From Sphingomonas glaciei (GTDB lineage: Bacteria; Pseudomonadota; Alphaproteobacteria; Sphingomonadales; Sphingomonadaceae), in contig NZ_CP097253.1 of NCBI RefSeq assembly GCF_023380025.1, positions 1,798,001 to 1,862,000 of the forward strand: a DNA stretch of 64,000 nucleotides, read 5' to 3'. The position numbers and the translations under genes were made by a program. Each line of letters begins with the position of its first letter. Positions within the stretch are counted from its first letter, which is position 1. Positions 19,068 through 28,203 of the stretch are shown here, one piece after another. The notes beneath the pieces are model-generated. The model was not told the origin of the DNA. It saw only the letters and a program-made list of their open reading frames with translations, and did not search any database.

Positions 19068-19939
19068 GCCCCGAGCGCCTTGCCGAGCTCGACCTGGCCC
19101 TGCTCCATCCCGCTCGCGGGCACGGTGGCGGTCGACAGCTCACCGATCTCGTCCAGCCGCTGCAGGATCACCGACGCAGCCTCCAGGTCGTCCAGCCCCT
19201 TGATCGAAATGCCCTTGGTCAGCGTGATATGCGCCTGCTCTACCCCCTGAGCGCCGGCCGCCAAAATGGTCCGGGTCGGCGCTTCTTCGGCGACCAGCGC
19301 CAGCAGCGCGGGGCTTACATATTCGGGGCCCAGCAGCTCCAGCGCCTGCGGGGGCAACAGATTCTCGGTCATCGCGGTGCGCGCGGTCGGGGCCAGCGCG
19401 TTGACGCGGATGTTGTTCTTGGCGCCCTCGATGGCGAGCGTCTGCATGAACCCGACCAGCGCCATCTTCGCCGCGCCGTAATTGGTCTGCCCGAAATTGC
19501 CGTACAGGCCCGAGCTCGACGTCGTCATGACGATCCGCCCGTAATTGCGCTCGCGCATGCCGTCCCACACCGCCTTGGTGCAGATGACGCTGCCGATCAG
19601 GTGGACGTCCATCACCAGCCGGAATTCGTCCAGCGTCATCTTGGCGAAGCTCTTGTCGCGCAGGATGCCGGCATTGTTGACGAGGATGTCGACCACGCCC
19701 GTCTTGGCGACCATTTCGGCCACCGCCTCCTCGTTGGTGACGCTTGCACCGAATGCCGACGCCTGCCCACCGGCAGAGCGGATTTCCTCCATCACGCTTT
19801 CGGCATTGGCGATGTTCTGCGGAATGTCGTTGACGACCACCTTCGCCCCGGCCCGCGCCAGCAGCAGCGCATGGGTGCGGCCAAGGCCCCCGCCGGCTCC
19901 GGTGACGATGGCGGTGCGACCTGAAAGCGAAACGGCCAT
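19064..19939 (-). CDS. SDR-family NAD(P)-dependent dehydrogenase
   Basis: A 291-residue short-chain dehydrogenase with cofactor motif TGAGGGLGRTHA (residues 14-25), NNAGIL, and the catalytic Ser and Tyr-x3-Lys in TTSSSGLYGNFGQTNYGAAKMAL. It resembles the hydroxyacyl-CoA dehydrogenase part of peroxisomal multifunctional enzyme type 2, including the C-terminal extension after the Rossmann fold. That suggests a 3-hydroxyacyl-CoA substrate (inference). It sits between trpA (15-base gap) and aroA (CTGA overlap), an unexpected partner in an aromatic amino acid operon. Confidence 0.85.
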   Translation of the reverse strand: MAVSLSGRTAIVTGAGGGLGRTHALLLARAGAKVVVNDIPQNIANAESVMEEIRSAGGQASAFGASVTNEEAVAEMVAKTGVVDILVNNAGILRDKSFAKMTLDEFRLVMDVHLIGSVICTKAVWDGMRERNYGRIVMTTSSSGLYGNFGQTNYGAAKMALVGFMQTLAIEGAKNNIRVNALAPTARTAMTENLLPPQALELLGPEYVSPALLALVAEEAPTRTILAAGAQGVEQAHITLTKGISIKGLDDLEAASVILQRLDEIGELSTATVPASGMEQGQVELGKALGA

Positions 19940-19954
19940 GTGTCTTCCCTTTGA

Positions 19955-20743
19955 CTAGTTCGACAGGCCAGTAGCGCCCTTGAGGGCGGTGACAAGTTCG
20001 CCGAGCGCGTCGGCATCCGCCCCGCACTTCACCAGCGCCGATCCCGCGATCACCCCCGCCGCCCCGCTGGCCAGCGCCTGGCGGACCTGCTCGGGTGTGG
20101 AGATGCCGAAACCCAGCACCGGTGGCGGCGCTCCGGCTTGGGCCAGTCCGGCGATCAGCGCGTCGTGGTCGAGCGCCAGAGTGGTGCTGGTCCCGGTCAC
20201 TCCGGCCCGCGCCACGCAATAGGTGTAGCCGCCAGACAGCGCCGCGATCCGCTCCAGCACTGGCTGGTGCGTGTTGGGCGCGGCGATCATCACCAGCTCA
20301 AGCCCGGCCGCCTTGGCCGCCTCGCTATAGGGGACCGCTTCCAGGCTCGGCACGTCGGCGACCAGGATCGAGTCCGCTCCCGCCTCGGCTGCGTCGGCGA
20401 AGAACTTCTCCCGCCCGCGGGCGTGGAGGATGTTGGCATAGGTGAGGATTCCGATCGGCACCGCCGGGTGCCGCGCGCGAAGGTTGCGGATCAGGTCAAA
20501 GCTGTCGTCGACCCGCATCCCCGCCGCCAGCGCCCGCTCGGACGCGGCCTGGATCACCGGCCCGTCGGCGACCGGATCGCTGTAGGGAATGCCGACCTCG
20601 ATCATGTCGGCGCCGGCCTCGACCACGGTGTCGAGCAGCCTTGCGCTGGTCTCCTTGTCCGGATCGCCGAGCATCAGGAAGGCCCCGAACGCACCCTCAT
20701 TGCGCTGCTTCAGCCGCTCGAACATCTGTGCGTAGCGGCTCAT
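19955..20743 (-). CDS. trpA: tryptophan synthase alpha chain
   Basis: A 262-residue TIM-barrel subunit that cleaves indole-3-glycerol phosphate and passes indole to TrpB. The acid residue is in [22 protein letters not shown] and the second in [11 protein letters not shown]. The phosphate loop [12 protein letters not shown] and the C-terminal VIAGSALVK are also present. The ATG at 20743 overlaps the trpB stop as ATGA, consistent with coupled synthesis of the two subunits. Confidence 0.97.
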   Translation of the reverse strand: MSRYAQMFERLKQRNEGAFGAFLMLGDPDKETSARLLDTVVEAGADMIEVGIPYSDPVADGPVIQAASERALAAGMRVDDSFDLIRNLRARHPAVPIGILTYANILHARGREKFFADAAEAGADSILVADVPSLEAVPYSEAAKAAGLELVMIAAPNTHQPVLERIAALSGGYTYCVARAGVTGTSTTLALDHDALIAGLAQAGAPPPVLGFGISTPEQVRQALASGAAGVIAGSALVKCGADADALGELVTALKGATGLSN

Positions 20744-21924
20744 TGCGCAGCCTCCGGCTTCAACAGCTTGACCGCGCTTGCCATGTCCTTGTCCCCGCGG
20801 CCCGACAGATTGACCAGGATGATCGTGTCCTTCGTCGCCCGCTCCGCCTCGGCCAGGGCAAAGGCGATCGCGTGGGCGCTTTCGAACGCCGGGATGATCC
20901 CCTCCGACCGCGACAGCGCCTGGAAAGCCGCCAGCGCATCGGCGTCGGTGATCCCGACATATTCCGCCCGCTCGCTTTCCTTCAAGAACGCATGCTCCGG
21001 CCCGACGCCGGGATAATCGAGCCCGGCCGACATCGACCAGGTGTCGGCGATCTGCCCGTCGCTGTCCTGCAGTAGCAGAGTTTCGGTCCCGTGCAGGATG
21101 CCGGGCGTGCCCTTGAGGATGGTCGCGCCATGCTCGTGCCCGTGAAGCCCCTTGCCGGCCGCCTCGCACCCGACCAACCGCACGTCCTCATCCGCGACGA
21201 AGTCGGCGAACATGCCGATCGCGTTGGAGCCGCCGCCGACGCAGGCCGTGACGATGTCAGGCAGGCGGCCTTCGATCTCCAGCACCTGGGCCCGCGCCTC
21301 CTTGCCGATCACCCGCTGGAACTGGCGAACCATGGTCGGGAACGGGTGCGGACCGGCCGCGGTGCCGAGGAGATAATGGGTGTCGGCGAAGGTCGCGGTC
21401 CAGTCGCGCAACGCCTCGTTGACCGCATCCTTCAGCGTCCGGTCGCCGGCGGTCACCGGCACCACCTTGGCCCCCATCAGCTCCATCCGGAATACGTTCA
21501 GCTGCTGGCGGGCGACGTCGTCGGCGCCCATGAAGATCTCGGTCTCCAGCCCGAACAGCGCCCCTGCCAGCGCGGTCGCGACGCCATGCTGGCCCGCGCC
21601 CGTCTCGGCGATCAGCCGGCGCTTGCCCATTCGCTTGGCAAGCAGCGCCTGGCCGAGCACCTGGTTGGTCTTGTGCGCGCCGCCGTGCAGCAGGTCCTCG
21701 CGCTTGAGATAGATGCGTGCCTGCGTCCCCTTGCCGAGGTTGCGACAGCGGGTCAGCGGGGTCGGGCGCCCGGCATAGGTGGTAAGCAGCTCCTGCAGTT
21801 CGGCCTTGAACCCATCATCCTCTTCCGCCTCGAGGAACGCCGCTTCCAACTGCTCCAATGCGGGAACCAGGATTTCGGGCACGAAGCAGCCCCCGAACCG
21901 GCCGAAACGTCCGTCATGCTTCAT
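20740..21924 (-). CDS. trpB: tryptophan synthase beta chain
   Basis: A 394-residue PLP enzyme that joins indole and serine to make tryptophan. The PLP lysine lies in [18 protein letters not shown]. Also visible are [16 protein letters not shown], the phosphate-binding glycine loop [13 protein letters not shown], and [10 protein letters not shown]. The ATG at 21924 ([17 protein letters not shown]) overlaps the end of trpCF by 11 bases. It is one of the strongest anchors of the operon. Confidence 0.98.
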   Translation of the reverse strand: MKHDGRFGRFGGCFVPEILVPALEQLEAAFLEAEEDDGFKAELQELLTTYAGRPTPLTRCRNLGKGTQARIYLKREDLLHGGAHKTNQVLGQALLAKRMGKRRLIAETGAGQHGVATALAGALFGLETEIFMGADDVARQQLNVFRMELMGAKVVPVTAGDRTLKDAVNEALRDWTATFADTHYLLGTAAGPHPFPTMVRQFQRVIGKEARAQVLEIEGRLPDIVTACVGGGSNAIGMFADFVADEDVRLVGCEAAGKGLHGHEHGATILKGTPGILHGTETLLLQDSDGQIADTWSMSAGLDYPGVGPEHAFLKESERAEYVGITDADALAAFQALSRSEGIIPAFESAHAIAFALAEAERATKDTIILVNLSGRGDKDMASAVKLLKPEAAQ

Positions 21925-23260
21925 CAGAAATTCTCCGGTCGGGAAGTCGCAGCGCGTCGAACAGCGCCCGTATCTTGTCGTGATCCTTGATGCCCGGCGC
22001 TGCTTCCAGCCGCGAGCTGGCATCGAGGCCGTAGACCCCGGTCCGCTGCGCCGCGCGGGCGTTGTCGGGGCCAATTCCGCCGGCCAGGAAGGCGCTCGCT
22101 TTGGCCGGGTGCGCAGAGACCGCCGCCCAGTCGCAGGTCGCGCCGGTCCCGCCACCCGGCGAATCGAATAGGAGCCGGTCGCCGCCGCGCTCCTCGAAGC
22201 CCGCAGTCCAAATCTCGCCCGCGAACGCCTTGCGCAATTCGGCGACGTCGTCCGCCGGTTCACTTCCATGCAATTGTACGGCGGCAAGGCTGAGCGCTTC
22301 GGCGACCTGAGCAACCTGGCTCCGCCGCTCGTCACGAAAGACCCCGACCGGCTTCAGTCCGGCGTCTCGCATGGCCTTGGCCAGCTCGCCTGCCCGCGCG
22401 GTTTCAACGAAGCGCGGCGTGCCCTCCACCAGGATGATTCCGCCATGCGTCGCGCCCGCCGCAGCGGCTGACGCGATATCCTCCTCGCGGGTCAGTCCGC
22501 ATATCTTCACCCGCCCGAACACCAGTGCCCGTGCCGCCTCGCCGACATCGTCCGCCGCCATCAGTGAGGATCCGACCAGAAACGCATCGGCATGGCGCCC
22601 CAGCCGCCCGACATCGGCCCGCGTCGCCACCCCCGATTCGCTGACCAGCGCCACGCCTTCCGGCACCAGCGCGGCCAGCCGCTCGGTCACTGCAAGGTCG
22701 GTCTTCAGCGTCTTGAGGTCCCGATTGTTGATCCCGACCAGCGTCGTGCCCAACGCCAGTGCACGAGCCAATTCCGCCTCGTCATGCACCTCGACCAGCA
22801 CGTCCATGCCCAGCCGATCGGCCTCGGCCATCACCGCGCGGGCCTCCTCGTCGCGCAGCACCGACAGCATGCACAGCACCGCGTCCGCGCCATGCCGCCG
22901 CGCCTCGCCGACCTGTGCCGGCACGACCACGAAATCCTTGGCCAGCAGCGGCCCGTCGAATCGTGCGCGGACTGTCTCCAGCGCGGCGAACGATCCCCCG
23001 AAAAAGCGCTCGTCGGTCAGGCAGCTGACCCCGTCCGCGACGCCCGCATAAGCGCCGATCGCCGTCTCGACCGAATGTGGCGAGTGATGCCCGGAGGGCG
23101 AGGCGCGCTTCACTTCCATCAGGAAACGCGCGCCCGGTCGGCTCAGTGCCGCGCGCAGACTGCGCGTGGTCGGCGCGATCCCGCTGGAGTCGAACCCGCG
23201 CAGCCGCTCGGCCACTTCGCGCCGCTTGTGCGCGACGATCTCGCCCAGCACGTCAGCCAT
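21914..23260 (-). CDS. trpCF: fused indole-3-glycerol-phosphate synthase / phosphoribosylanthranilate isomerase
   Basis: A 448-residue bifunctional protein covering two successive tryptophan steps. Residues 1-250 are the TrpC domain, with [13 protein letters not shown] (Glu49, Lys51), [14 protein letters not shown] and LVSESGV. From about residue 251 the TrpF domain begins with [12 protein letters not shown] (Cys254), runs through VQLHGSE and ends with the catalytic Asp in [10 protein letters not shown]. The two domains meet directly, as in the enterobacterial fusion. The ATG at 23260 overlaps trpD by eight bases. No frameshift is needed to read through. Confidence 0.95.
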   Translation of the reverse strand: MADVLGEIVAHKRREVAERLRGFDSSGIAPTTRSLRAALSRPGARFLMEVKRASPSGHHSPHSVETAIGAYAGVADGVSCLTDERFFGGSFAALETVRARFDGPLLAKDFVVVPAQVGEARRHGADAVLCMLSVLRDEEARAVMAEADRLGMDVLVEVHDEAELARALALGTTLVGINNRDLKTLKTDLAVTERLAALVPEGVALVSESGVATRADVGRLGRHADAFLVGSSLMAADDVGEAARALVFGRVKICGLTREEDIASAAAAGATHGGIILVEGTPRFVETARAGELAKAMRDAGLKPVGVFRDERRSQVAQVAEALSLAAVQLHGSEPADDVAELRKAFAGEIWTAGFEERGGDRLLFDSPGGGTGATCDWAAVSAHPAKASAFLAGGIGPDNARAAQRTGVYGLDASSRLEAAPGIKDHDKIRALFDALRLPDRRISDEA

Positions 23261-24323
23261 GGGTCGCCTCGATGAACGCGTCCAGCGTGCGCCCGGCTGC
23301 GCCCGAACCGAGCAGCTCCATCGCCGTCGCGGCACCGTCGGTAAAGCTCGGCGCCAGTCCGGCGGTCCACAGCAACGCGCCGGCGTTCAGCGCCACCGCC
23401 TGATTCTCCGCCTGGGCGCCGCGCCCGTCCAGCAGCGCCCGCAGCCGCGCCGCATTGTCACTCGGATCGCCGCCCTCCAGCGCGTTAAGCGGCATCCGCT
23501 CGAACCCGGCCTCCTCGGGGGTCAGAACCAGTTCCTCCAGCTCGCCGCCGTCGAGCCGGATCGCCCGCGTCTCGGCGTGCAACGCGACTTCGTCGAGACC
23601 CGACCCGTGCACCACCAGCGCCTTGTCGACGCCGAGCGCCTGCAGCACCTGTGCGATCCGCCGCAGCATCTTCGCGTCCGCCACCCCCAGCAACTGCACC
23701 GGCGGTCGCGCCGGATTCACGCACGGCCCGAGGAGGTTCATCACCGTCCTGACGCTCAACTGCCGGCGCACCACCGCGGCATGCTTCATCCCCGAATGGT
23801 AGGCCGGCGCGAACAGGAAGGTGAAATCGGTCTCGTCGAGCACAGCCCGCGCGCGCGCCGGGTCGAGCCCGATCTTCGCCCCAAGCGCTTCCAGCACGTC
23901 GGCCGACCCGCATTTGCTCGAGACCGAGCGATTGCCGTGCTTAGCGACCTTAAGCCCGCCCGCCGCCGCGACGAAGCCCGCCGCGGTCGACACGTTGATC
24001 GTTCCCGACCCATCGCCGCCGGTACCGCAGCAGTCGGCGAACAGCCCGTCGGGCCGCTCGAACGGGGTCGCCGCCGCCAGCAGCGCCTGCGCCGCGCCGA
24101 TCATCTCCTCGGGCGTCTCGCCCTTCATCCTCAGCGCGATCAGCATCCCGCCGATCTCGCCCGGCTCGAGCCGCCCCAGCACCAGCCGCTCGAACAGGTG
24201 CTGGCTGTCGTCGGCGCTGAGGTCCTCGCCCGCCAGCAGCCGCGGCAGCGGGTTGGGGACGGGGCCGGCATCGACCGGCGGAGCGGACGGGATGACGGCG
24301 GTATAATGGGCAGTCGGAGTCAT
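23253..24323 (-). CDS. trpD: anthranilate phosphoribosyltransferase
   Basis: A 356-residue transferase that adds phosphoribose from PRPP to anthranilate. The PRPP loop GTGGDGSGTINVST and the downstream KHGNRSVSSKCGSADVLEALG are the expected motifs; FGPCVNPARP-like and GVADAKMLRRIA runs follow. The ATG at 24323 gives MTPTAHYTAVIPSAPP. It is the first structural gene after the trpL leader and terminator. trpE and trpG are not in this window, so the anthranilate synthase genes must be elsewhere. Confidence 0.96.
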   Translation of the reverse strand: MTPTAHYTAVIPSAPPVDAGPVPNPLPRLLAGEDLSADDSQHLFERLVLGRLEPGEIGGMLIALRMKGETPEEMIGAAQALLAAATPFERPDGLFADCCGTGGDGSGTINVSTAAGFVAAAGGLKVAKHGNRSVSSKCGSADVLEALGAKIGLDPARARAVLDETDFTFLFAPAYHSGMKHAAVVRRQLSVRTVMNLLGPCVNPARPPVQLLGVADAKMLRRIAQVLQALGVDKALVVHGSGLDEVALHAETRAIRLDGGELEELVLTPEEAGFERMPLNALEGGDPSDNAARLRALLDGRGAQAENQAVALNAGALLWTAGLAPSFTDGAATAMELLGSGAAGRTLDAFIEATHG

Positions 24324-24339
24324 GAAAGCGGCCTCACGG

Positions 24340-24371
24340 AACAACAAAAAACCCGCCGGGTGAGGGCGGGT
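24340..24371 (-). terminator. trp attenuator terminator
   Basis: On the minus strand, ACCCGCC (24371-24365) pairs with GGCGGGT (24357-24351) around a seven-base loop, followed by a TTTTTTGTTGTT tail to 24340. It stands between the Trp-rich leader peptide and the trpD ATG, 17 bases before the latter. Its 5' arm is complementary to GGCGG at 24419-24415, which lies in the last codons of the leader peptide. Confidence 0.85.
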
Positions 24372-24411
24372 CGCATCTGGTTTGGTCAAGCTGGTGGAAG
24401 GTGCAGGTGGC

Positions 24412-24474
24412 CTACCGCCAGCGCCATCGCGCCGCCGTCTGGATGTCTTGCCAGCGCTGCCAGGTCGGGGTCAT
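24412..24474 (-). CDS. trpL: trp leader peptide
   Basis: A 20-residue frame reads MTPTWQRWQDIQTAARWRWR and stops with TAG. Four of its twenty residues are Trp (5, 8, 17, 19), far above chance. An intrinsic terminator follows 40 bases later and then trpD, the classic layout of Trp attenuation: scarce charged tRNA-Trp stalls the ribosome and prevents the terminator. The proposed promoter places the transcript start at or next to the ATG, so the leader may be translated from a leaderless mRNA, as reported for rhizobial trpL. Confidence 0.88.
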   Translation of the reverse strand: MTPTWQRWQDIQTAARWRWR

Positions 24475-24480
24475 GCCCCG

Positions 24481-24509
24481 TCTTTCCGGCAGGGCGTCCG
24501 CCTTGTCAA
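24481..24509 (-). promoter_or_regulatory. candidate trp operon promoter
   Basis: On the minus strand TTGACA (24509-24504) is a perfect -35 box. Seventeen bases later is GAAAGA (24486-24481), a weak -10. Transcription would begin around 24475, at the trpL ATG. The -35 is convincing by sequence; the -10 is not. Confidence 0.5.
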
Positions 24510-24538
24510 CCTGGGTGGGAGGGGGCACCACTCGGCTC

Positions 24539-25534
24539 GTGGCCGAAAAGATCGTCATCGCGGGGGCCGGCAGCATCGGCTGCTTCATCGGCGGCCTGCT
24601 CGCACTCGGCGGCGCCGACGTGGTGCTCCTCGCCCGCCCGCGAATCGCCGCGGAGCTTGCCGCCGACGGCCTTAACCTCACCAGTTTCGAAGGGTGGAGC
24701 GAGCGGCTGGAACCCGGCCGGATCGGGGTCGAGACCGATCCCGCGGTTGCGCTCAGCGACGCCGGCGTCGTCCTGGTCACGGTGAAGAGCGGCGCCACTT
24801 CGGAAATGGCCGCCCTGATCGCCGCCCACGCGCCAGCCGGCGCCGAGGTGACCAGCCTCCAGAACGGTCTCGGCAATGCCGATCTGCTGCGATCAACGCT
24901 GCCCGGCCGCCAGGTCCACGCCGGGATGGTCAGCTTCAACGTGCTGCATCAGGGCGGGGGCCGGTTTCATCGCGGCACCTCCGGCCCGCTGGTGATCGCG
25001 GCCGGCGCACCGCCCCTGATCGCTCCGCATCTCGACATCCTCGCCCACGACAACATGACCGCCGTCCTCGCCGGCAAGCTCGTCTACAACCTCAACAATG
25101 CGCTGAACGCGCTGTCCGGCCTGACCTTGCGCGAACAGCTCGGCGACCGCCGCTGGCGCCTCATCCTGGCCTCCGCGCAGGACGAGGCGCTGGCCGTGCT
25201 GCGCGCCGAGCGAATCACCCCGTGGAGCCTCGGCAAGATCCCGGTGACCCGCTTCCCCCGCCTGCTGCGCCTGCCCGATTTCCTGTTCCGCCTCGCCGCC
25301 AGCCGCGGCGTGAAGATCGATGCGGCCGCCCGCTCCTCAATGTGGGAAGACCTGCAGCGCGGGCGGATGACAGAAATCGACGAATTGCAGGGCGCCGTGG
25401 TCGCGCGGGCGGCCGCGCTCGGCCTTCCCGCGCCGGTTAATCGTGCCATCGCGGAGGCGATTCGCGCTGCCGAACGCGCCGCGGCGGGCAGTCCGCGGCT
25501 CGATCCCGACCGGTTCCTGCCCCGGCTTTCTTAA
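24539..25534 (+). CDS. panE: 2-dehydropantoate 2-reductase family protein
   Basis: A 331-residue reductase of the ketopantoate reductase family, which makes pantoate for coenzyme A using NADPH. The N-terminal VAEKIVIAGAGSIGCFIGG holds the GxGxxG cofactor motif. The catalytic Lys lies in LAGKLVYNLNNALNALSG, and the C-terminal domain is helical. The GTG at 24539 is used because the Rossmann strand begins three residues later and a GGGAGGGGG stretch lies upstream; longer frames run antisense to trpL. Many PanE paralogues act on other 2-oxoacids, so the pathway is not certain. Confidence 0.82.
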   Translation: MAEKIVIAGAGSIGCFIGGLLALGGADVVLLARPRIAAELAADGLNLTSFEGWSERLEPGRIGVETDPAVALSDAGVVLVTVKSGATSEMAALIAAHAPAGAEVTSLQNGLGNADLLRSTLPGRQVHAGMVSFNVLHQGGGRFHRGTSGPLVIAAGAPPLIAPHLDILAHDNMTAVLAGKLVYNLNNALNALSGLTLREQLGDRRWRLILASAQDEALAVLRAERITPWSLGKIPVTRFPRLLRLPDFLFRLAASRGVKIDAAARSSMWEDLQRGRMTEIDELQGAVVARAAALGLPAPVNRAIAEAIRAAERAAAGSPRLDPDRFLPRLS

Positions 25535-25590
25535 CTCCGTCTCAACCCAGAAGTCCTAACTCCGGTTCGTCCAGGAGTCTTGACGAGCCG

Positions 25591-27924
25591 ATGTACGAAG
25601 CCCCCGACCGTTACAAGCGTATGATCGCCGCTCGGCTTCCCGACGGCGAATCGGCCGGATTTTCCCGCGAGAGCGGTTCCGCGGCCTCCCCGCTGAAGGA
25701 TGTGCAGCTGATCGCCCGCGGCCAGCTTGCCCCCTTCTTCGCCCTCACCAACATCGCCGCCGCCTGCCTGTTCGTCGCCGCTTTGTGGGGCTCGACGTCG
25801 CCCGTTCTGCTGCTCGGCTGGGCCGGCCTCGTCGCGGCGGTCAACTACCTTGCGATGCGCTGGAGCCAGAGCCAGGCGGTGACCTGCGTCGGCCGCGCCG
25901 GCCAGTCGGTCCCGCTGGGAATGATGATCGGCGATGTCGCGATCCGCGCCGCCCTGTGGCTCAGCCTTCCGCTCTACCTCTTCCCGACCCTGTCCAGCAG
26001 CGGGCAGATCATTACCGGGACGCTGCTCGCGGGGGTCGGCGTTGCCGGCCTTGGGCTGGTCGTGGTGTTCGCCTGCGCGGTCGCCTGGGTCGGCGCGTTC
26101 ACGCTCGGGCTGTGCGTGTCGCTGATCTTCATGCATTCGACCATCGCCCTCCAGCAGGTGATTGCCCTGCTGCTTGTGCCCGGCGTGTCGAGCGCCGGGA
26201 TCCTGATCGTCGCGCGGTGGGCGGCGGACCAGCTCAAGACCAGTGCCGACATGGGCTCGCAGTCGGAAAGCGCGTCGCTCCTGCTCGGTGAATATGAGCA
26301 GCGCGGCGTGGGCTGGCTATGGCAGGTCGATGCCGAAAATCGCGTCACCTACATCTCCAGCCGGATGGGCTCGCTGATCGGCAAGCCCTCGGCCCAGATT
26401 CTCGGCCATTCAATGCCCTCGCTGCTCGGCGGGCACTCCGACCTCGGCCAGATCCTGCTCGACAAGCAGACTTTCACCAACCTCGAGATGGAGCTGCGCA
26501 CCAACCGCGGCAACCGCTGGATCTCGCTGTCGGGCGACCCGATCATCGACACCGCCGGTCGGTTCGAAGGCTTCCGCGGGGTCGGGCTCGACATCACCGA
26601 CGTCCGCCACACGCAGGAGCGGCTGACCCATCTCGCCAATGTCGACGTGCTGTCGGGCCTGCCCAACCGCGGCCGGGTCCGCCAGCTGCTCGGAGACGCG
26701 CTGCGCGGCGCGACCGCCGGCAACGTCCCCTGCGCGATCATGTTCCTCGACCTCGACGGCTTCAAGCCGGTCAACGATACCTTCGGCCATCCCAAGGGCG
26801 ACGCAGTGCTGCAGGCCGTCGCCAAGCGGCTGTGCGACGAAGTCGCGGCCGATGGCCATGTCGGGCGCCTCGGCGGCGACGAATTCGCGATCGTCATTCC
26901 CGACGGTCAGAGCCGCCGCAAGGTCGAGCAGCTCGCCGACCGGATCATCGTCGCGATCGCCGAGCCTTATTCGATCGACGGCACCGAGATTCGCATCGGA
27001 GTCTCGGTCGGCTGCGCCTTCGGCCCGATTGACGGCGCCACGGTCGACGACCTCATCCTCAAGGCCGACCTGGCGCTGTACCAAGCCAAGGACGCCGGCC
27101 GCGGCGTGGTCCGCTACTTCAGCTCGGAATTGCAGAGCGAGCAGGAAGACCGCGTCCGGCTCGAGGCCGACCTGCGCGCCGCGCTCGAGCTGCGGCAATT
27201 CTATCTCGCCTTCCAGCCGCTGGTCAGTGCCAAGAACCAGAAGCTGGTCGGGTTCGAGGCGCTGGTCCGCTGGAACCACCCGCGCCGCGGCTTCGTGCCG
27301 CCCAACGTGTTCATCCCGGTGGCCGAGGAATGCGGGCTGATGGGCCCGCTCGGCGAACTGATCATCGAGGAAGCCTGCCGCGCCGCCGCGACCTGGCCTG
27401 CGCCGATAACCGTCGCGCTCAACGTCAGCCCCAAGCAGATCATCCTGCCCAACCTGCCCAACGTGGTCAGCCAGGCGCTCGCCCGCCACAAGTTGCCTGG
27501 CAACCGGATCGAGCTGGAAGTCACCGAAGGCGTGTTCCTCGACAGCTCCAGCCGCAGCCTCGACATCCTCGGCCGCCTGCGCGCGCTGGGCGTCGGGATC
27601 GCGCTCGACGACTTCGGGACCGGCTACTCCTCGATCGGCTATCTGAACAAGGCTGTGTTCCACAAGCTGAAGATCGACGGCAGCTTCGTGCGCGATGCCG
27701 GCACCCGCCCGGGCAATGTCGCGATCATCAAGTCGATCGTCCAGCTCGCCAAGGATTTCCGCATGTCGGTCACCGCCGAGGGCGTCGAGACCGCCGAGGA
27801 TTTCGAGCGAATGCGCGAACTCGGCTGCGATACAATCCAAGGTTATCTGTTCGGCAAGCCGCTGTCCTATGACCGCGCCAACCAGCTGGTCATGGGCCTC
27901 GACGCCCGCAAGCTCGCCAGCTGA
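25591..27924 (+). CDS. membrane PAS-GGDEF-EAL cyclic-di-GMP protein
   Basis: A 777-residue protein. Residues about 45-220 form several membrane helices without an obvious ligand motif. A PAS-like domain follows (about 235-345, ending GVGLDITDVR). The GGDEF domain has an intact active site, GRLGGDEFAIVI, near residue 428. The EAL domain starts at VGFEALVRWNHP near 555 and keeps LEVTEG, DDFGTGYSS and KIDGSFV. Both cyclase and phosphodiesterase motifs are intact, so it could make and break c-di-GMP. It stands alone on the plus strand; start ATG at 25591. Confidence 0.93.
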   Translation: MYEAPDRYKRMIAARLPDGESAGFSRESGSAASPLKDVQLIARGQLAPFFALTNIAAACLFVAALWGSTSPVLLLGWAGLVAAVNYLAMRWSQSQAVTCVGRAGQSVPLGMMIGDVAIRAALWLSLPLYLFPTLSSSGQIITGTLLAGVGVAGLGLVVVFACAVAWVGAFTLGLCVSLIFMHSTIALQQVIALLLVPGVSSAGILIVARWAADQLKTSADMGSQSESASLLLGEYEQRGVGWLWQVDAENRVTYISSRMGSLIGKPSAQILGHSMPSLLGGHSDLGQILLDKQTFTNLEMELRTNRGNRWISLSGDPIIDTAGRFEGFRGVGLDITDVRHTQERLTHLANVDVLSGLPNRGRVRQLLGDALRGATAGNVPCAIMFLDLDGFKPVNDTFGHPKGDAVLQAVAKRLCDEVAADGHVGRLGGDEFAIVIPDGQSRRKVEQLADRIIVAIAEPYSIDGTEIRIGVSVGCAFGPIDGATVDDLILKADLALYQAKDAGRGVVRYFSSELQSEQEDRVRLEADLRAALELRQFYLAFQPLVSAKNQKLVGFEALVRWNHPRRGFVPPNVFIPVAEECGLMGPLGELIIEEACRAAATWPAPITVALNVSPKQIILPNLPNVVSQALARHKLPGNRIELEVTEGVFLDSSSRSLDILGRLRALGVGIALDDFGTGYSSIGYLNKAVFHKLKIDGSFVRDAGTRPGNVAIIKSIVQLAKDFRMSVTAEGVETAEDFERMRELGCDTIQGYLFGKPLSYDRANQLVMGLDARKLAS

Positions 27925-28066
27925 CACGCGCGGTCATCCGTGCCGCCGTCACGGAAGCGACAATGGGCTGCCACGGAACCGCTCGAAAGCTGCAACCGAC
28001 CTGTCGCACGACCATCCTAAGCTGCTGTCGGCGGCCAAGCGGGCTGCTTGGGGAGCTCCGACCGTC

Positions 28067-28174
28067 ATGAACAAGCCGGCTTCGAACGTCTTCAGGACAA
28101 TTCTCTTCGCGCTTGTCACTGATCCCGCTCGACCGCTTCTCAACCGGCCTGGGGTCAAGCAGGCGCGGCGCTGA
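28067..28174 (+). CDS. possible 35-residue protein
   Basis: In the 279-base gap between two signalling genes, a short frame begins MNKPASNVFRTILFALVTDP and ends VKQARR. GGGGAG lies about 11 bases before the ATG. It is slightly hydrophobic at the N-terminus and basic at the end. I know no family. The evidence is weak; the rest of this gap shows nothing I can name. Confidence 0.22.
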   Translation: MNKPASNVFRTILFALVTDPARPLLNRPGVKQARR

Positions 28175-28203
28175 TCAAGGCGCGCTGATCGGTACGAGAA
28201 ACC

